NCBI RefSeq assembly: GCF_009796845.1
Contig: NZ_CP047025.1
Location: 992,001-1,056,000 of the forward strand
Reading direction: 5' to 3'
Source: Cobetia sp. L2A1
Lineage (GTDB): Bacteria; Pseudomonadota; Gammaproteobacteria; Pseudomonadales; Halomonadaceae
DNA length: 64,000 nucleotides
Position numbers and translations under genes: made by a program. The notes beneath the pieces were generated by a model. It was not told the DNA's origin. It searched no databases and saw only the letters and a list, made by a program, of their open reading frames with translations. How positions within the stretch are numbered: position 1 is the first letter of the stretch; the number at the start of each line of letters is the position of its first letter. Of the stretch, positions 9,044-18,898 are shown piece by piece.

Positions 9044-10029
9044 GTGAACGTCTGGTAGACGCCTGGTATCGCGGCGCCACGTGGTTACATCTGCTCCGCC
9101 CGCTGGAATATGTCTACAAGGACGTCGTCGCGCGCCGGCGTCAGGCATTCCTCAGCGGCAAGCGCGAGATATGGAAGGCACCGGTACCGGTGATCGTGAT
9201 TGGCAACATCACGGTGGGCGGTACCGGCAAGTCTCCGTTGGTGGCCTGGTTAGGCCGCTGGCTGAGTGAGCAGGGCTGGCGCCCGGGCATCATCTCGCGC
9301 GGCTACGGCGGTCATGCGCCGCGCTATCCGCTATTCGTGCAAGCAGATACTGACCCGCAACATGCGGGTGACGAGCCGGTGATGTTGGCTCAGCAGACCG
9401 GTCTGCCGGTCGCAGTTGATCCTGACCGTCCCAGTGCAGCGCGTCGTCTGATTGCCGCTGGCTGTGACATTCTGCTCTCCGATGATGGGCTCCAGCACCA
9501 TGCACTAGGGCGAGATATCGAACTGGTTGTGGTGGATGGTGAGCGCGGTTTCGGCAATCAGCGTTGTCTGCCGGCTGGCCCGTTGCGTGAGCCACTGTCG
9601 CGCTTGGCAAGTGTCGATGCAGTGATTTCCAACGGCAACATCGATTGCACATTGCTACCGATAGAGTCGCACTGCATGACGCTGACGCCGGTGCACTGGC
9701 GCCACCTGATCGACGATGTACGTTATCCAGCCAGTCATCAGCCTTTTAGTGGCGCAGTACATGCTCTGGCGGGCATCGGCAACCCTCAACGGTTCTTCCG
9801 TACCTTGACCACGCTGGGCGTAGAGCATATTCCCCATCCGCTGGCGGACCATCATCGTTTTGCGCCGACTGATCTGCGTTTTTCCGATAACTTGCCGGTG
9901 GTAATGACGGCCAAGGACGCGGTGAAGTGTCGGCGTTTTGCCAATGAACGCTGCTGGGCGCTCGATGTTGAAGCGCGTCCTGATCAGGCATTGGTTGAAT
10001 GGCTCACCAAGCGTCTTGAAGCGCTCTGA
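9040..10029 (+). CDS. lpxK: Tetraacyldisaccharide 4'-kinase LpxK
   Basis: Phosphorylates the 4' position of the lipid A disaccharide at the cytoplasmic face of the inner membrane. The 329-residue protein has the N-terminal LRPLEYVYKDVVARRR amphipathic segment, the P-loop GNITVGGTGKSPLV, SRGYGG and DDGLQHHALGRDIELVVVD. The ATG overlaps the msbA stop (ATGA), which couples flipping and kinase steps in one operon. Confidence 0.95.
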   Translation: MSERLVDAWYRGATWLHLLRPLEYVYKDVVARRRQAFLSGKREIWKAPVPVIVIGNITVGGTGKSPLVAWLGRWLSEQGWRPGIISRGYGGHAPRYPLFVQADTDPQHAGDEPVMLAQQTGLPVAVDPDRPSAARRLIAAGCDILLSDDGLQHHALGRDIELVVVDGERGFGNQRCLPAGPLREPLSRLASVDAVISNGNIDCTLLPIESHCMTLTPVHWRHLIDDVRYPASHQPFSGAVHALAGIGNPQRFFRTLTTLGVEHIPHPLADHHRFAPTDLRFSDNLPVVMTAKDAVKCRRFANERCWALDVEARPDQALVEWLTKRLEAL

Positions 10030-10136
10030 TACCATGATGAAATGCCGCTCGGCGAGGTGTCGGGTGGTCTGGTTGTCGCTTATGTTTCGATTTTTCTGCT
10101 TCTTATCATCCCCGCTATTACTCCGGAGACGTCTCG

Positions 10137-10331
10137 ATGGACAAGGAATTGCTGGCGCTGCTGGTCTGCCCACTATGTCAGGCCAAGCTGACCTATGACG
10201 CGGCGAATGCCGAGCTGAAGTGCTTCTATGACGGCCTCGCTTACCCGGTGCGTGATGACATTCCCGTCATGCTGGAAGAAGAAGCGCGTGAGATGGATGT
10301 TGACGAGAAACTCAAGGGGAGCCGCGGCTGA
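10137..10331 (+). CDS. Trm112-like zinc-ribbon protein (YcaR family)
   Basis: A 64-residue Trm112/YcaR-family protein: [18 protein letters not shown] carries the CPLC half of a zinc-like site, followed by [18 protein letters not shown]. The family usually lies between lpxK and kdsB, as here, although its bacterial role is unsettled. In eukaryotes and archaea Trm112 activates methyltransferases. Only three cysteines are visible (two in CPLC, one in LKCF). Its stop shares one base with the kdsB start (TGATG). The SD-like CCGGAG lies about 9 bases upstream. Confidence 0.88.
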   Translation: MDKELLALLVCPLCQAKLTYDAANAELKCFYDGLAYPVRDDIPVMLEEEAREMDVDEKLKGSRG

Positions 10332-11161
10332 TGAGTGATCTCCCGCAGGACGAGATACTGTCGTCAGCAGCGTCGATCAGCGGCAGCGCAGACGGTTTCG
10401 TTGTGGTGATTCCCGCACGCTTCAATTCTTCGCGCTTGCCGGGCAAGCCGCTGGCGGACATTCACGGCCAGCCGATGATTCAACATGTCTGGCGCAATGC
10501 CTGTGCCAGTCAGGCGTATCGTGTTGTGATCGCCACAGATGATGAGCGAATTCGGCAGGCATGCGAGGCTTTCGGGGCGGAAGTGGTGATGACGCAGGCC
10601 GGGCATCCCAGCGGTACTGATCGTCTGGCGGAAGTGGTTCGCCTGCTTGAACTTGCTCCCGAGACGCTAGTGGTCAATGTACAGGGTGACGAACCATTGT
10701 TGCCGGCAGCACTGATTGATCAGGTCGCCGTGCGTCTCGAAGAGGATGCCGGAGCATCCATTGCGACACTGGCCGAGTCCATCGCCAGCGTCGACAGCTT
10801 GTTCAATCCGAATGTGGTCAAGGTAGTGCGTGACCTGCGGGGTCGCGCGCTGTATTTCTCACGTGCGCCGATTCCCTGGGACCGTGAGCAATTCATGACG
10901 CCGCCGACAATGCTCGCGACGGACTCATGGCTACGTCATATCGGCCTCTATGCCTACCGTGCTGGTTTCCTGGCAGAGTACGTCGACTGGCTACCCGCAC
11001 CTCTCGAACAGATTGAGCAGCTAGAGCAGTTACGTGCACTGCATCATGGTCATGCCATTCAGGTAGCGATTGCGTGTACTGCGCATCCTGCAGGTGTTGA
11101 TACGCAAGAAGATCTGGAGCGCGTGCGCGAGTGGCTAGCCAGCCATGCAGGAGGCGCGTGA
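10331..11161 (+). CDS. kdsB: 3-deoxy-manno-octulosonate cytidylyltransferase KdsB
   Basis: Makes CMP-Kdo for the LPS inner core. The product has 276 residues, about 28 more than E. coli KdsB. The extra residues form an N-terminal Ser-rich extension before [17 protein letters not shown], the nucleotide-binding start of the fold. Other family motifs are [21 protein letters not shown], and HIGLYAYR near the C-terminal half. It is joined to its neighbours by TGATG overlaps on both sides, so it belongs to the msbA-murB operon. A shorter start inside the extension is possible but no ATG with a clear SD sequence is there. Confidence 0.95.
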   Translation: MSDLPQDEILSSAASISGSADGFVVVIPARFNSSRLPGKPLADIHGQPMIQHVWRNACASQAYRVVIATDDERIRQACEAFGAEVVMTQAGHPSGTDRLAEVVRLLELAPETLVVNVQGDEPLLPAALIDQVAVRLEEDAGASIATLAESIASVDSLFNPNVVKVVRDLRGRALYFSRAPIPWDREQFMTPPTMLATDSWLRHIGLYAYRAGFLAEYVDWLPAPLEQIEQLEQLRALHHGHAIQVAIACTAHPAGVDTQEDLERVREWLASHAGGA

Positions 11162-11736
11162 TGGGGACTGCTCCCTCTCAAGCACCAGTGGCTAGAGAGC
11201 AACTCGTCGCGCGTGAGACACCTGTTCAGCGCATTCTGATGGTGTGCCTGGGTAATATCTGCCGCTCGCCGAGCGCAGAGGGCGTGCTGCATGCTGCGTT
11301 GTCTCAACACTGGCTGGGCCAACGTGTCGAGCTTGACAGCTGCGGCACCAGTGACTGGCATGTCGGCGAGCCACCTGACCGGCGTGCCATTGCGCATGCT
11401 GCCAAGCGTGGTCACGATATCAGTGGGCTACGGGCGCGTCAGTTGCTGATAAGTGACTTCACGGATTTTGACCTGATCCTTGTGATGGATAATGCCAATC
11501 TGACCAATGTCTCTGCACTGGCACCTTCTGATGCCTCTGCCATGATCTGTCGTCTGCTGGATTTCTTGCCGTCACCGTTGCCCGCGCTGGCGGAAGGGAG
11601 TCGGGAAGTGCCTGACCCCTATGCCGGTGGAGCTGAGGCTTTTGAGCGCGTACTGGATCTTATCGATATCGCGTGTTCCGAGCTGATGGTCGTGCTGGAA
11701 TCACAGCTAGCGAAGCAGTCGCGAGGCCTGGCGTGA
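11161..11736 (+). CDS. Low-molecular-weight protein-tyrosine phosphatase family protein
   Basis: A 191-residue LMW-PTP with the P-loop CLGNICRSPS (Cys nucleophile and Arg of CX5R) near residue 31-40 and the general-acid loop VPDPYAGG near residue 145. In other bacteria such enzymes dephosphorylate bacterial tyrosine kinases of polysaccharide export or arginine phosphates; no kinase gene is near. The position kdsB-ptp-murB repeats the pseudomonad order. The start is the ATG overlapping the kdsB stop. It has an unusual N-terminal extension of about 25 residues before the P-loop strand. Confidence 0.9.
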   Translation: MGTAPSQAPVAREQLVARETPVQRILMVCLGNICRSPSAEGVLHAALSQHWLGQRVELDSCGTSDWHVGEPPDRRAIAHAAKRGHDISGLRARQLLISDFTDFDLILVMDNANLTNVSALAPSDASAMICRLLDFLPSPLPALAEGSREVPDPYAGGAEAFERVLDLIDIACSELMVVLESQLAKQSRGLA

Positions 11737-12797
11737 GCAGTGTGAATGACGTGACAGACGCAGGCACTTCACGTGTCTCGCTGGCAGCGTTCAATACTCT
11801 GGGCTTCCCTGCGCATGCGCGTGCGCTCAGCGAGCCAGTCAGTATTGAGGCGGCGCATCGGGAAGTGCTGGCAGCACGTGCTGCGAATGAGCACCTTATC
11901 GTGATTGGTGGCGGTAGCAACCTGGTGTTGCTCCCGTGGCTGGATGCTCGCGTCATGCGGCCTGCCTTTGATGCGTTGACGGTGACGCCTTCAGAGGATG
12001 GCCAGACGGCTACCGTCTGCGTTGAGGCAGGTCGACGTTGGCATGATCTGGTGATGACACTGGCGGCGCAGGGGTGGTGGGGGCTTGAGAACCTGGCTCT
12101 GATTCCAGGGTGTTGTGGTGCTGCCCCCATCCAGAACATCGGCGCCTACGGTGTCGAGTTGGCAGATCATCTTCTTCGCCTGGAAGTGATGTCACTGGAA
12201 GACGGAAGCTGTCGCTGGATGTATCGTGATGAGTGTGAGTTTGGTTATCGCGCCAGTATCTTCAAGGGTGCGCTAGAGCATCGCGTCTTGATTACACGGC
12301 TTGAGTTGAGTGTCACGCGTGAAGCGACGCCGCGACTGGGCTATGGAGATCTCAAGCGACGTGTGAGTGATGTGACGGGCGAGGGTGAATCGCCGACACC
12401 ACTGGCAGTCGCTAACGCTGTGATCGCGACGCGCAGTGAAAAGCTGCCGGACCCTGCGGTGCTAGGCAATGCGGGGAGTTTTTTCAAGAATCCTCGGATT
12501 CCGGCCGAGCAGGCAGAGGCGCTATTGCAGCGTTATCCTGCCATGCCACACTTTGTGCAGACTGACGGTAGCGTCAAGCTGGCAGCAGGTTGGTTGATCG
12601 ATCAATGTGGTTTGAAGGGAGTGCGTCGTGGTCATGTCGGCGTTCACACTCAGCAAGCACTAGTATTAGTGCATTTTGGCGGCGGCCAGGTGGTTGAGCT
12701 CCTGGCACTGGCAGAGGAAGTGCAGGAGATGATAAATGCCCGCTTCGGGGTGATGCTTGAGCAGGAGCCTCGTCTACTGGGCGCCATGCCAGGCTGA
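11733..12797 (+). CDS. murB: UDP-N-acetylenolpyruvoylglucosamine reductase MurB
   Basis: Flavoenzyme that reduces UDP-GlcNAc-enolpyruvate to UDP-MurNAc in the cytoplasm. I choose GTG 11733, which overlaps the phosphatase stop as GTGA and gives 354 residues. The type I MurB features are seen: FAD loop VIGGGSNLVLL, LALIPGCCGAAPIQNIGAYG, YRASIFKG, catalytic serine in GNAGSFFKNP and the C-terminal glutamate in LEQEPRLLG. It is the last gene of the operon before a strong bidirectional terminator. Confidence 0.95.
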   Translation: MSSVNDVTDAGTSRVSLAAFNTLGFPAHARALSEPVSIEAAHREVLAARAANEHLIVIGGGSNLVLLPWLDARVMRPAFDALTVTPSEDGQTATVCVEAGRRWHDLVMTLAAQGWWGLENLALIPGCCGAAPIQNIGAYGVELADHLLRLEVMSLEDGSCRWMYRDECEFGYRASIFKGALEHRVLITRLELSVTREATPRLGYGDLKRRVSDVTGEGESPTPLAVANAVIATRSEKLPDPAVLGNAGSFFKNPRIPAEQAEALLQRYPAMPHFVQTDGSVKLAAGWLIDQCGLKGVRRGHVGVHTQQALVLVHFGGGQVVELLALAEEVQEMINARFGVMLEQEPRLLGAMPG

Positions 12798-12828
12798 TAT
12801 GCCGTGTTTACGCTCAGGAATGAGCCAA

Positions 12829-12864
12829 AAAAATGCCCCGCAGAAGTATCTGCGGGGCATTTTT
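12829..12864. terminator. Bidirectional intrinsic terminator between murB and rne
   Basis: Perfect 16-base inverted repeat (12829-12844 and 12849-12864), loop AGTA, core TGCCCCGCAGA, with A-tract on the left and T-tract on the right. It serves both convergent genes. The ATGCCCC core resembles the lolD terminator. Confidence 0.9.
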
Positions 12865-12932
12865 GTTTGCATCACTGACGCTCAAGCAGGCTGCCTACAC
12901 CATAAACCTCATGGTGAGGGCAGCCTGACCAC

Positions 12933-15900
12933 TCAGCTTGACGTATTGCTGTTGTCATCCTGGGCGACCGTGTCCTGAGTGCTGACACCAGCTTGTTCAG
13001 CCTCCTCACGTTCACGACGTCTAACCTCGCGCGGATCGTTGTAGGCGCGTGCCCCACGCCGACGACGCTGTTCAGAGGCTGATGCTTCAGTCACTTCCTC
13101 TGCAGGCTCGCTGACCATGCTAGCCTCGTCGCTGGTGACGTGCTCATCGACACCATCCTGGGCAGCTGCTGCTTGCTCAGGCACATGTTGCTCAGGCACC
13201 GGCTGCTCTTGCATCGATTGTTCGGTCGTCGGTTCGACGGCAACGGAGGTGGCCGCTGCATCAGTAGGCTGAACATCGTCGAGTGTGACAGCTTCCACGA
13301 CTTCCGGCTGAGCGGGAGTAGAAGATGTCTCTTCAGCAGCGATTTCTTCAGAAGTGCCAGCGTCAGAGGCCGCCTCTTCCCTTGGCGCAACTTCCGTTGC
13401 GATCGCGGCGGAAGTCTCGGCAGCGACCGGTTGCTCTGCAGAGGTATCATTGGCCTGCGCCTGGTGAACACTGCCCTGCTGCACAGCATGTTGCTCATCA
13501 CGCTGTTTGGCGTGCTGCTCGACTTGATGAGGCTGATGGGCAGGCGTCTCACTTGCCTGCTCTGCGACCGCTGCAGCTTCTGCCATGACTGTTTCGGCAA
13601 TCGGTGCTTCGGTTGCCGATGCTTGCGGCTCGACACTATTTTGCCGTGCCTCGATGTCCGATGCACTGACTTCAGTCTCTGCGACGGATTCGCTCGGCTC
13701 ATCTGCAACTGTCAGCTCGGCACTTTCGATTACTTGACTCTTGCTGTCAGCAATGTCCACTTCGGTAGCCGGCGTCTCGACAACATGTTGCTCGACAGCG
13801 GTAGTGTCTGTCGTTGCCGTGGCAACTTCAGCCACCGGCGCTTCGGTTGTCGGAGCTTCGGTCGTGGGTGCTTCGGTCGTCAAAGTCTCGACAGTCTGAG
13901 TCTCGATAGCCGGAGCTTCAGGGGTCGTGGCTTCCCGAGTCAGAGTCGCAGTTTGGGCGTCAGTAGTCGCTGCAACACCCTCAGCGCCTTCCTCGGCAAT
14001 CGCCGGAACAACGCCAGTTGTCGTAGTGCTGGCTACGGCATCGTTGGCAGTTGCTGTCACGGCCACTGCTGCCTGTGGGCCTGCGAGTGTCATTGCCTTG
14101 AGCGTCTGCTGTTCTTCGATTGCCTGCGGGTTAAGCGCATGGCTACGGCTCCGCTCGCGCGGATTGTTACGCGTCTCTTGCTGAGTCTCGGAGATAGCCT
14201 GTTCGACCTGCTCCGCTTGCTCTGCAGCCTTGATGGACTCTCGTGCCTGCCTGCTGTCGACCTGTTCTGCCTTGTCAGCCTTGCTCGGCTTCTCACCGCG
14301 GGCAGGTCTATCGCTGCGCTTACCTGAATCACGCTTGTTGGCAGCTTCGGGCTTGGCGCTGCTATCAGTCTTTGCGCTGGCGTCAGCCTTGGGAGCCGCC
14401 GTTGCTTGGGAGACAGTCTCAGTCTGTGCCGTTGCTACCGGCTCAGGCTTCTGAGACGGCTCGGCCTGGGGCTTGCTCTCGTTGGTGAAGACTTCCTGCT
14501 GGCTGTCCTGACGAGAGTCGTTTGTCTTGCGACGATTGCCACGATCATTGCGCTGACGGCGCTTGTTACCGCCATTGCGCCCTTCGCTCTGACTATCGTT
14601 ACGGCTGTCAGCATCATTGTTACGTGCTGTCTCGGTGTTGAGGGCCGTGTCGTTGCTACGGGCTTCGTTGCCGCGAGTCTCGTTCTCTCCCGTGCGGCGA
14701 CGACTGTCCTTGCGGTTGTCGTTACGACCGTCGTTACGACCGTCGTTACGACCGTCGCTACGTGAATTGCTGTTGCGTGAGTCGTTGCTGCGATTGCCAC
14801 GATTTTCGTTGCGCGAAGAGGAAGTGGCTGTGTCGCTGACACTTTCACGACGCTCGCGTGCTTTTTCCAGTGCCTTGCGGGCTTCACTGGATTTAGTCGG
14901 TGCTGCCGGAGCGGCTGCATCATTACCCAGCAGGCGGCTAAAGCCTTTGGCCAGGCGTGACAGCAGACCGCCACCGCTGGCTACTGGAGTCGCGGTCTGA
15001 GCGACGACTTCCGGCTTGCTGGTAGAGGTGCGGCTATCCTGGCGGTTGTCGCCGCGCGAGCTTTGACGGCTGTCATTGCGTGTGTCCGAGCGGCTCTCTT
15101 GACGTCCTTCCGGGCGCGTATCCTGACGATTGCGTCCATTGCCATTCGTGTTGCGGCGACGGTTGTTGCTGTTCTTTCCGTTACCGTTGCGCGTCTCGTT
15201 GTCAGTCGTTGAGGCCGCTTCTTGCGGCGCAGCAGGAGTGGCGACCGGAGCAGGCGTCGGGGCTACTTCCACTTCAACTTCCGGTGCGGCAACTGGCGCA
15301 GGGGTAGTGTGAGAAACACTTTTGACAGCAGCTTCGGTGCGTGCCGGTGGCTTGTCGAAATTCGGATCTGGTTCCTTGCCCACCTCTGTCTCGACGGAGA
15401 GTTCGAAGCTGGACTTGTCAGCACCATCTTCATCGACGTGATCATCGCGCAGGCGAACCACTTCGTAATGAGGCGTATCGAGTTCCGGGTTCGGTAGCAG
15501 CACAACATTCACGCCCTGGCGACGCTCGATGTCGAACAAGGTGGCGCGTTTTTCGTTGAGCAGGTAGGTCGCGACAGGTACCGGCAAGATGGCGCGGATC
15601 TGCGAGCTGCGCTCCTTCATGGCCTCTTCTTCGATAAGGCGCATGATGGAGAGTGCCATGGAGCGCACGTCACGAATGGTGCCCTGGCCGTCACAGCGCG
15701 GGCAGACCACACCGCTGGTCTCGCCGAGTGACGGACGCAGGCGCTGGCGTGACATTTCCATCAGACCGAAGCGAGAAATACGCCCAATCTGAACGCGTGC
15801 ACGGTCAATCTTCAGTGCGTCACGGACACGATTCTCGACTTCGCGCTGGTTGCGAGCCGGCGTCATGTCGATGAAATCGATCACGACCAGACCACCGATG

Positions 15901-16907
15901 TCACGCAGACGCAGCTGGCGCGCGATTTCGTCGGCGGCTTCCAGGTTGGTCTGTAGCGCAGTCTCCTCGATATCACTGCCGCGCGTTGCACGTGCGGAGT
16001 TGATGTCGATGGAGACGAGGGCTTCGGTGTGATCGATGACGATAGCGCCACCAGACGGTAGCTTTACTTCACGCTGATAGGCGGTCTCGATCTGGGATTC
16101 GATCTGGAAGCGCGAGAACAGCGGCACGTCATCTTCATAGAGCTTTATCTTCTGCTGATAGCTCGGCATTACCTGACGCACGAAGGACAGGGCTTCATCC
16201 TGGACTTCGGAGGAATCGATCAGTACTTCACCGATATCGTTGCGTAGATAATCGCGCATGGCGCGGATGATGACGTTGGATTCACGGTAGATCAGGAAGG
16301 GAGCAGGGCGGCTTTCCGCCGCCTTGGTCACGGCATCCCAGACCTGAGCGAGGTAGTCCAGATCCCACTGCAGCTCTTCAGCGCCTTTACCGATACCTGC
16401 AGTACGCACGATGACACCCATGCGGTCTGGCAGAGTGAGGCTGTTCATCGCTTCTTTCAGTTGCGCGCGTTCTTCACCCTCGATGCGGCGTGAGATACCA
16501 CCGGCCCGCGGGTTGTTGGGCATCAAAACCAGGTAACGCCCGGCCAGACTGATAAAGGTTGTTAACGCTGCACCCTTGTTACCACGTTCTTCCTTGTCGA
16601 CCTGGACAATGACTTCCTGGCCTTCCTTGAGGACTTCGCGGATGTTGGGGCGGCCTTGGCCTGGATCCTTTGAGAAGTACTCGCGGGAAATCTCTTTCAG
16701 CGGCAAGAAGCCGTGGCGTTCAGCGCCGAAATCGACAAAGCACGCTTCGAGGCTGGGCTCGATGCGCGTTATCTTGCCGCGATAGATGTTGGCTTTCTTT
16801 TGCTCGCGGGCCCCGGACTCGATGTCGAGATCGTAAAGGCGTTGTCCGTCGACCAGTGCGACGCGCAGCTCTTCCGGCTGGGTCGCGTTGATGAGCATCC
16901 GTTTCAT
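12933..16907 (-). CDS. rne: Ribonuclease E
   Basis: Essential endonuclease and scaffold of the RNA degradosome. The product is long, 1324 residues against 1061 in E. coli. The N-terminal half (about 1-530) is well conserved: start [18 protein letters not shown]1 domain with [23 protein letters not shown], the catalytic DNase-I-like region with [13 protein letters not shown] and VVIDFIDM, and the Zn-link CPRCDGQG near residue 403. The C-terminal ~800 residues are low complexity: Arg/Asn/Asp-rich RNA-binding tracts with DGRN repeats, Pro/Ala/Glu/Thr-rich linkers with TEAP repeats, and a final basic [12 protein letters not shown] segment resembling pseudomonad RNase E tails. Confidence 0.96.
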   Translation of the reverse strand: MKRMLINATQPEELRVALVDGQRLYDLDIESGAREQKKANIYRGKITRIEPSLEACFVDFGAERHGFLPLKEISREYFSKDPGQGRPNIREVLKEGQEVIVQVDKEERGNKGAALTTFISLAGRYLVLMPNNPRAGGISRRIEGEERAQLKEAMNSLTLPDRMGVIVRTAGIGKGAEELQWDLDYLAQVWDAVTKAAESRPAPFLIYRESNVIIRAMRDYLRNDIGEVLIDSSEVQDEALSFVRQVMPSYQQKIKLYEDDVPLFSRFQIESQIETAYQREVKLPSGGAIVIDHTEALVSIDINSARATRGSDIEETALQTNLEAADEIARQLRLRDIGGLVVIDFIDMTPARNQREVENRVRDALKIDRARVQIGRISRFGLMEMSRQRLRPSLGETSGVVCPRCDGQGTIRDVRSMALSIMRLIEEEAMKERSSQIRAILPVPVATYLLNEKRATLFDIERRQGVNVVLLPNPELDTPHYEVVRLRDDHVDEDGADKSSFELSVETEVGKEPDPNFDKPPARTEAAVKSVSHTTPAPVAAPEVEVEVAPTPAPVATPAAPQEAASTTDNETRNGNGKNSNNRRRNTNGNGRNRQDTRPEGRQESRSDTRNDSRQSSRGDNRQDSRTSTSKPEVVAQTATPVASGGGLLSRLAKGFSRLLGNDAAAPAAPTKSSEARKALEKARERRESVSDTATSSSRNENRGNRSNDSRNSNSRSDGRNDGRNDGRNDNRKDSRRRTGENETRGNEARSNDTALNTETARNNDADSRNDSQSEGRNGGNKRRQRNDRGNRRKTNDSRQDSQQEVFTNESKPQAEPSQKPEPVATAQTETVSQATAAPKADASAKTDSSAKPEAANKRDSGKRSDRPARGEKPSKADKAEQVDSRQARESIKAAEQAEQVEQAISETQQETRNNPRERSRSHALNPQAIEEQQTLKAMTLAGPQAAVAVTATANDAVASTTTTGVVPAIAEEGAEGVAATTDAQTATLTREATTPEAPAIETQTVETLTTEAPTTEAPTTEAPVAEVATATTDTTAVEQHVVETPATEVDIADSKSQVIESAELTVADEPSESVAETEVSASDIEARQNSVEPQASATEAPIAETVMAEAAAVAEQASETPAHQPHQVEQHAKQRDEQHAVQQGSVHQAQANDTSAEQPVAAETSAAIATEVAPREEAASDAGTSEEIAAEETSSTPAQPEVVEAVTLDDVQPTDAAATSVAVEPTTEQSMQEQPVPEQHVPEQAAAAQDGVDEHVTSDEASMVSEPAEEVTEASASEQRRRRGARAYNDPREVRRREREEAEQAGVSTQDTVAQDDNSNTSS
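13836..13885. repeat. 12-base tandem repeat encoding TEAP units in RNase E
   Basis: Imperfect 12-base units of the type GCTTCGGTCGTG on the + strand encode the run [19 protein letters not shown] on the minus-strand rne product. This is an in-frame low-complexity expansion within the disordered linker. Confidence 0.75.
14721..14762. repeat. 12-base tandem repeat encoding DGRN units in RNase E
   Basis: Three identical copies of GTTACGACCGTC (14721-14732, 14733-14744, 14745-14756) and a partial fourth. On the minus strand they encode repeated Asp-Gly-Arg-Asn in the Arg-rich RNA-binding tract of RNase E. Identical copies suggest recent slippage. Confidence 0.85.
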
Positions 16908-17938
16908 GTCGTCTCGCTAGACTGGGCGTGCCGAAGGGCAGCCGCATTATGCGTCGGCGACGAGGAACCGTTTTCAGCTTCGTGTTGTGCTCAGCGCATG
17001 TCGTGGAATGCGTCTTTCGCATGCAGGAAAACCCGGAGGTAGGCCACATGCGGCATGATCATGTTGAGTACTTGGAAGAGGCAGGACGTGTTGCGGGGAA
17101 TGCTGCTCCTCCGGCCCTGCGGTCTCTTCCTTACACCTGGCATTCGCCGATTCATCGACGCCGGCCTTCGGCACGGATATCGAATGAGTGCCCAGGCATC
17201 ATGCCCGAGCGGTCTTGTATCTTGAGGCTCATGAACGACTGAGCGTCTTGCGGTGTGACTTGTGCGCCGGGCGCTCAATGCTCTCTCGTGGAGTGACACT
17301 GGGGGCCGACGACGCTGCGGCGCGCGGAGATCAGGCTTTCCGCGCCCGCTGATATCGTCCCCTCGTCTGAGCAAGAGCGATATCAATGTTTTTCGTGATG
17401 ACGCTGACAAACCACTGGCGCCGAACGACTGTCCTTGAGGCAGCATTCGATTCCTGCAACCGGCAGGTTCGATGCGCAGGACAGCACGCTACCGACAGGA
17501 GTAGATGACAACAGGGTGCGCAGACATCGTGCACGGTGCTGAGTCTCGATGTTGAATGTCGGTGCGCGTTATTTCGTGCGGGCCATCTGGCCTTCTTCGC
17601 TGGCTCGCGACACCTTTGAATGGGGTGTATGACAAGCCGTTTTCCCAGCCACTCTGGCTGGGTTGCGAAGCTAATGATCGGGCATATAGAGAAGGCCCAT
17701 CCCACTGGGTTTGAATATACCAGCAAAGGTATGGGCCAGCAATTCAGTTGCCAGATCAAACGCTTCGCCTCCAGCGCCCACTGAATGAGGCTTGCAGGCA
17801 AGGCATGACATGTCGTCATTGGCGTGATGATTCCCCATTGGTCTCATGACACCGTAGAATGAGCGGCCTGAGTGCGTCACGGCGTACGGCAACATGATGA
17901 GCAGGCAGCGCGAAGGCGATGCCAGAAAGGAGCGAGAC
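16908..17938. other. Long divergent intergenic region between rne and rluC (rne leader)
   Basis: About 1 kb without a believable gene; small reading frames here lack family features. It appears to hold the rne promoter (17714-17742, minus) and therefore a leader of about 800 nt. Visible structures include an 8-base inverted repeat TGATATCG/CGATATCA (17350-17357 and 17378-17385, 20 bases apart) and CCCAGCC/GGCTGGG (17644-17662). E. coli rne has a 361-nt leader through which RNase E controls its own mRNA; a similar role here is inference. A weak -10-like TAGAAT (17855-17860) could serve rluC. Confidence 0.6.
17714..17742 (-). promoter_or_regulatory. Candidate sigma-70 promoter of rne
   Basis: Read on the minus strand: -35 TTGCTG (17737-17742), 17-base spacer, -10 TATATT (17714-17719) preceded by TGG, an extended -10. 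The -10 is one base from consensus; the -35 is weaker. Transcription would begin near 17707. Confidence 0.55.
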
Positions 17939-18898
17939 ATGGCCGAAGGCCAAGCAGTCCAGTGGATCGAGATCGCCCCGGAAATGGCCGGGCAGCGCAT
18001 CGATAACTTCTTGCGTACTCGCCTGAAAGGCGCCCCCAAGGCACTTATTTATCGCATCGTGCGCAAGGGTGAAGTGCGTGTTAACAAGAAACGCATCAAG
18101 GTGGATTATCGTCTGCAGGCGGGAGATCTGGTGCGCGTGCCGCCGCTGCGGTTGTCACCGGAAACGGCTGTGCAAGAAGTCAGTGACAATCTTCGCAAGG
18201 TGCTGGAAGGCTGCATTGTCCGCGAGACAACTGACTTCATGGTTATCAACAAGCCGTCTGGGCTCGCCGTTCATGGGGGCAGTGGTGTCAAGATTGGTCT
18301 GATCGAGGCCATGCGTCAGGTTCGCTCGGAGTTACCATTCCTGGAGCTGGTGCATCGTCTGGACCGTGATACCTCCGGTTGCATCCTGCTCGCCAAGTCG
18401 CGGACTGCACTTGTGCAGCTGAATGCTGATCTCAAGGCCCACAAGATGACCAAGCTGTATCTGGCGCTGGTCGAAGGGCGTTGGGATGCGCGGCGTGATT
18501 ACGTCAATGCGCCGCTGGAGCGTTATGACGGTGGCAATGGTGAACGTCGTGTCCGTGTTGATGAAGCCGGCAAGACGGCCAGTACGCGCTATGCGGTGCG
18601 TGAGGCCTTTTCCAGCATGACGCTGGTCGAAGCCGAACCCGTCACTGGGCGTACGCACCAGATTCGCGTGCACTCGGTACATGCAGGGCACCCGCTGCTG
18701 GGAGATACCAAGTACGGCACTGAGCGTGGTAACACGTTGGCAAGAAAGGTTGGCCTGGAGCGCCTGTTCCTGCATGCCGCTCAGCTCAGCTTCCCTGACC
18801 CGAGTGACGGGCGCACTGTCACAGTACGCGCTCCGTTGGATGCACGCATGAAGGGCGTGCTGGCGAATGCCCGCAAGACGGGAGCTCGTCATGACTGA
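17939..18898 (+). CDS. rluC: Ribosomal large subunit pseudouridine synthase C (RluC)
   Basis: Isomerises uridines in 23S rRNA (positions 955, 2504 and 2580 in E. coli). The 319-residue product has an N-terminal S4 RNA-binding domain (QRIDNFLRTRLKGAPKALIYR) and the RluA-family catalytic motif HRLDRDTSGCILLAK, then the family-type RTHQIRVHSVHAGHPLLGD. The start at 17939 sits behind AAAGGAGCG. The pair divergent rne/rluC is widely conserved and supports the C paralogue rather than RluD or RluA. Confidence 0.94.
   Translation: MAEGQAVQWIEIAPEMAGQRIDNFLRTRLKGAPKALIYRIVRKGEVRVNKKRIKVDYRLQAGDLVRVPPLRLSPETAVQEVSDNLRKVLEGCIVRETTDFMVINKPSGLAVHGGSGVKIGLIEAMRQVRSELPFLELVHRLDRDTSGCILLAKSRTALVQLNADLKAHKMTKLYLALVEGRWDARRDYVNAPLERYDGGNGERRVRVDEAGKTASTRYAVREAFSSMTLVEAEPVTGRTHQIRVHSVHAGHPLLGDTKYGTERGNTLARKVGLERLFLHAAQLSFPDPSDGRTVTVRAPLDARMKGVLANARKTGARHD

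Noticed and set aside
7481..9148. 555-codon minus-strand frame over msbA
   Set aside because: Antisense shadow of a well-conserved gene; composition is His/Gln/Arg-rich and unlike any protein family.
13140..14327. Long + strand reading frame (395 codons) inside rne
   Set aside because: It is the complement of the low-complexity RNase E tail, Cys/Arg/Leu-rich with no family features; rne on the other strand is certain.
14721..14762. Tandem repeats as a possible CRISPR or minisatellite regulatory array
   Set aside because: Units are 12 bases, contiguous, without spacers and in frame within rne, so they are coding repeats.
17331..17819. 162-codon minus-strand frame in the rne leader
   Set aside because: No family features and it overlaps the likely rne promoter; inverted repeats fit a leader better. 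Codon use does not resemble the neighbours.
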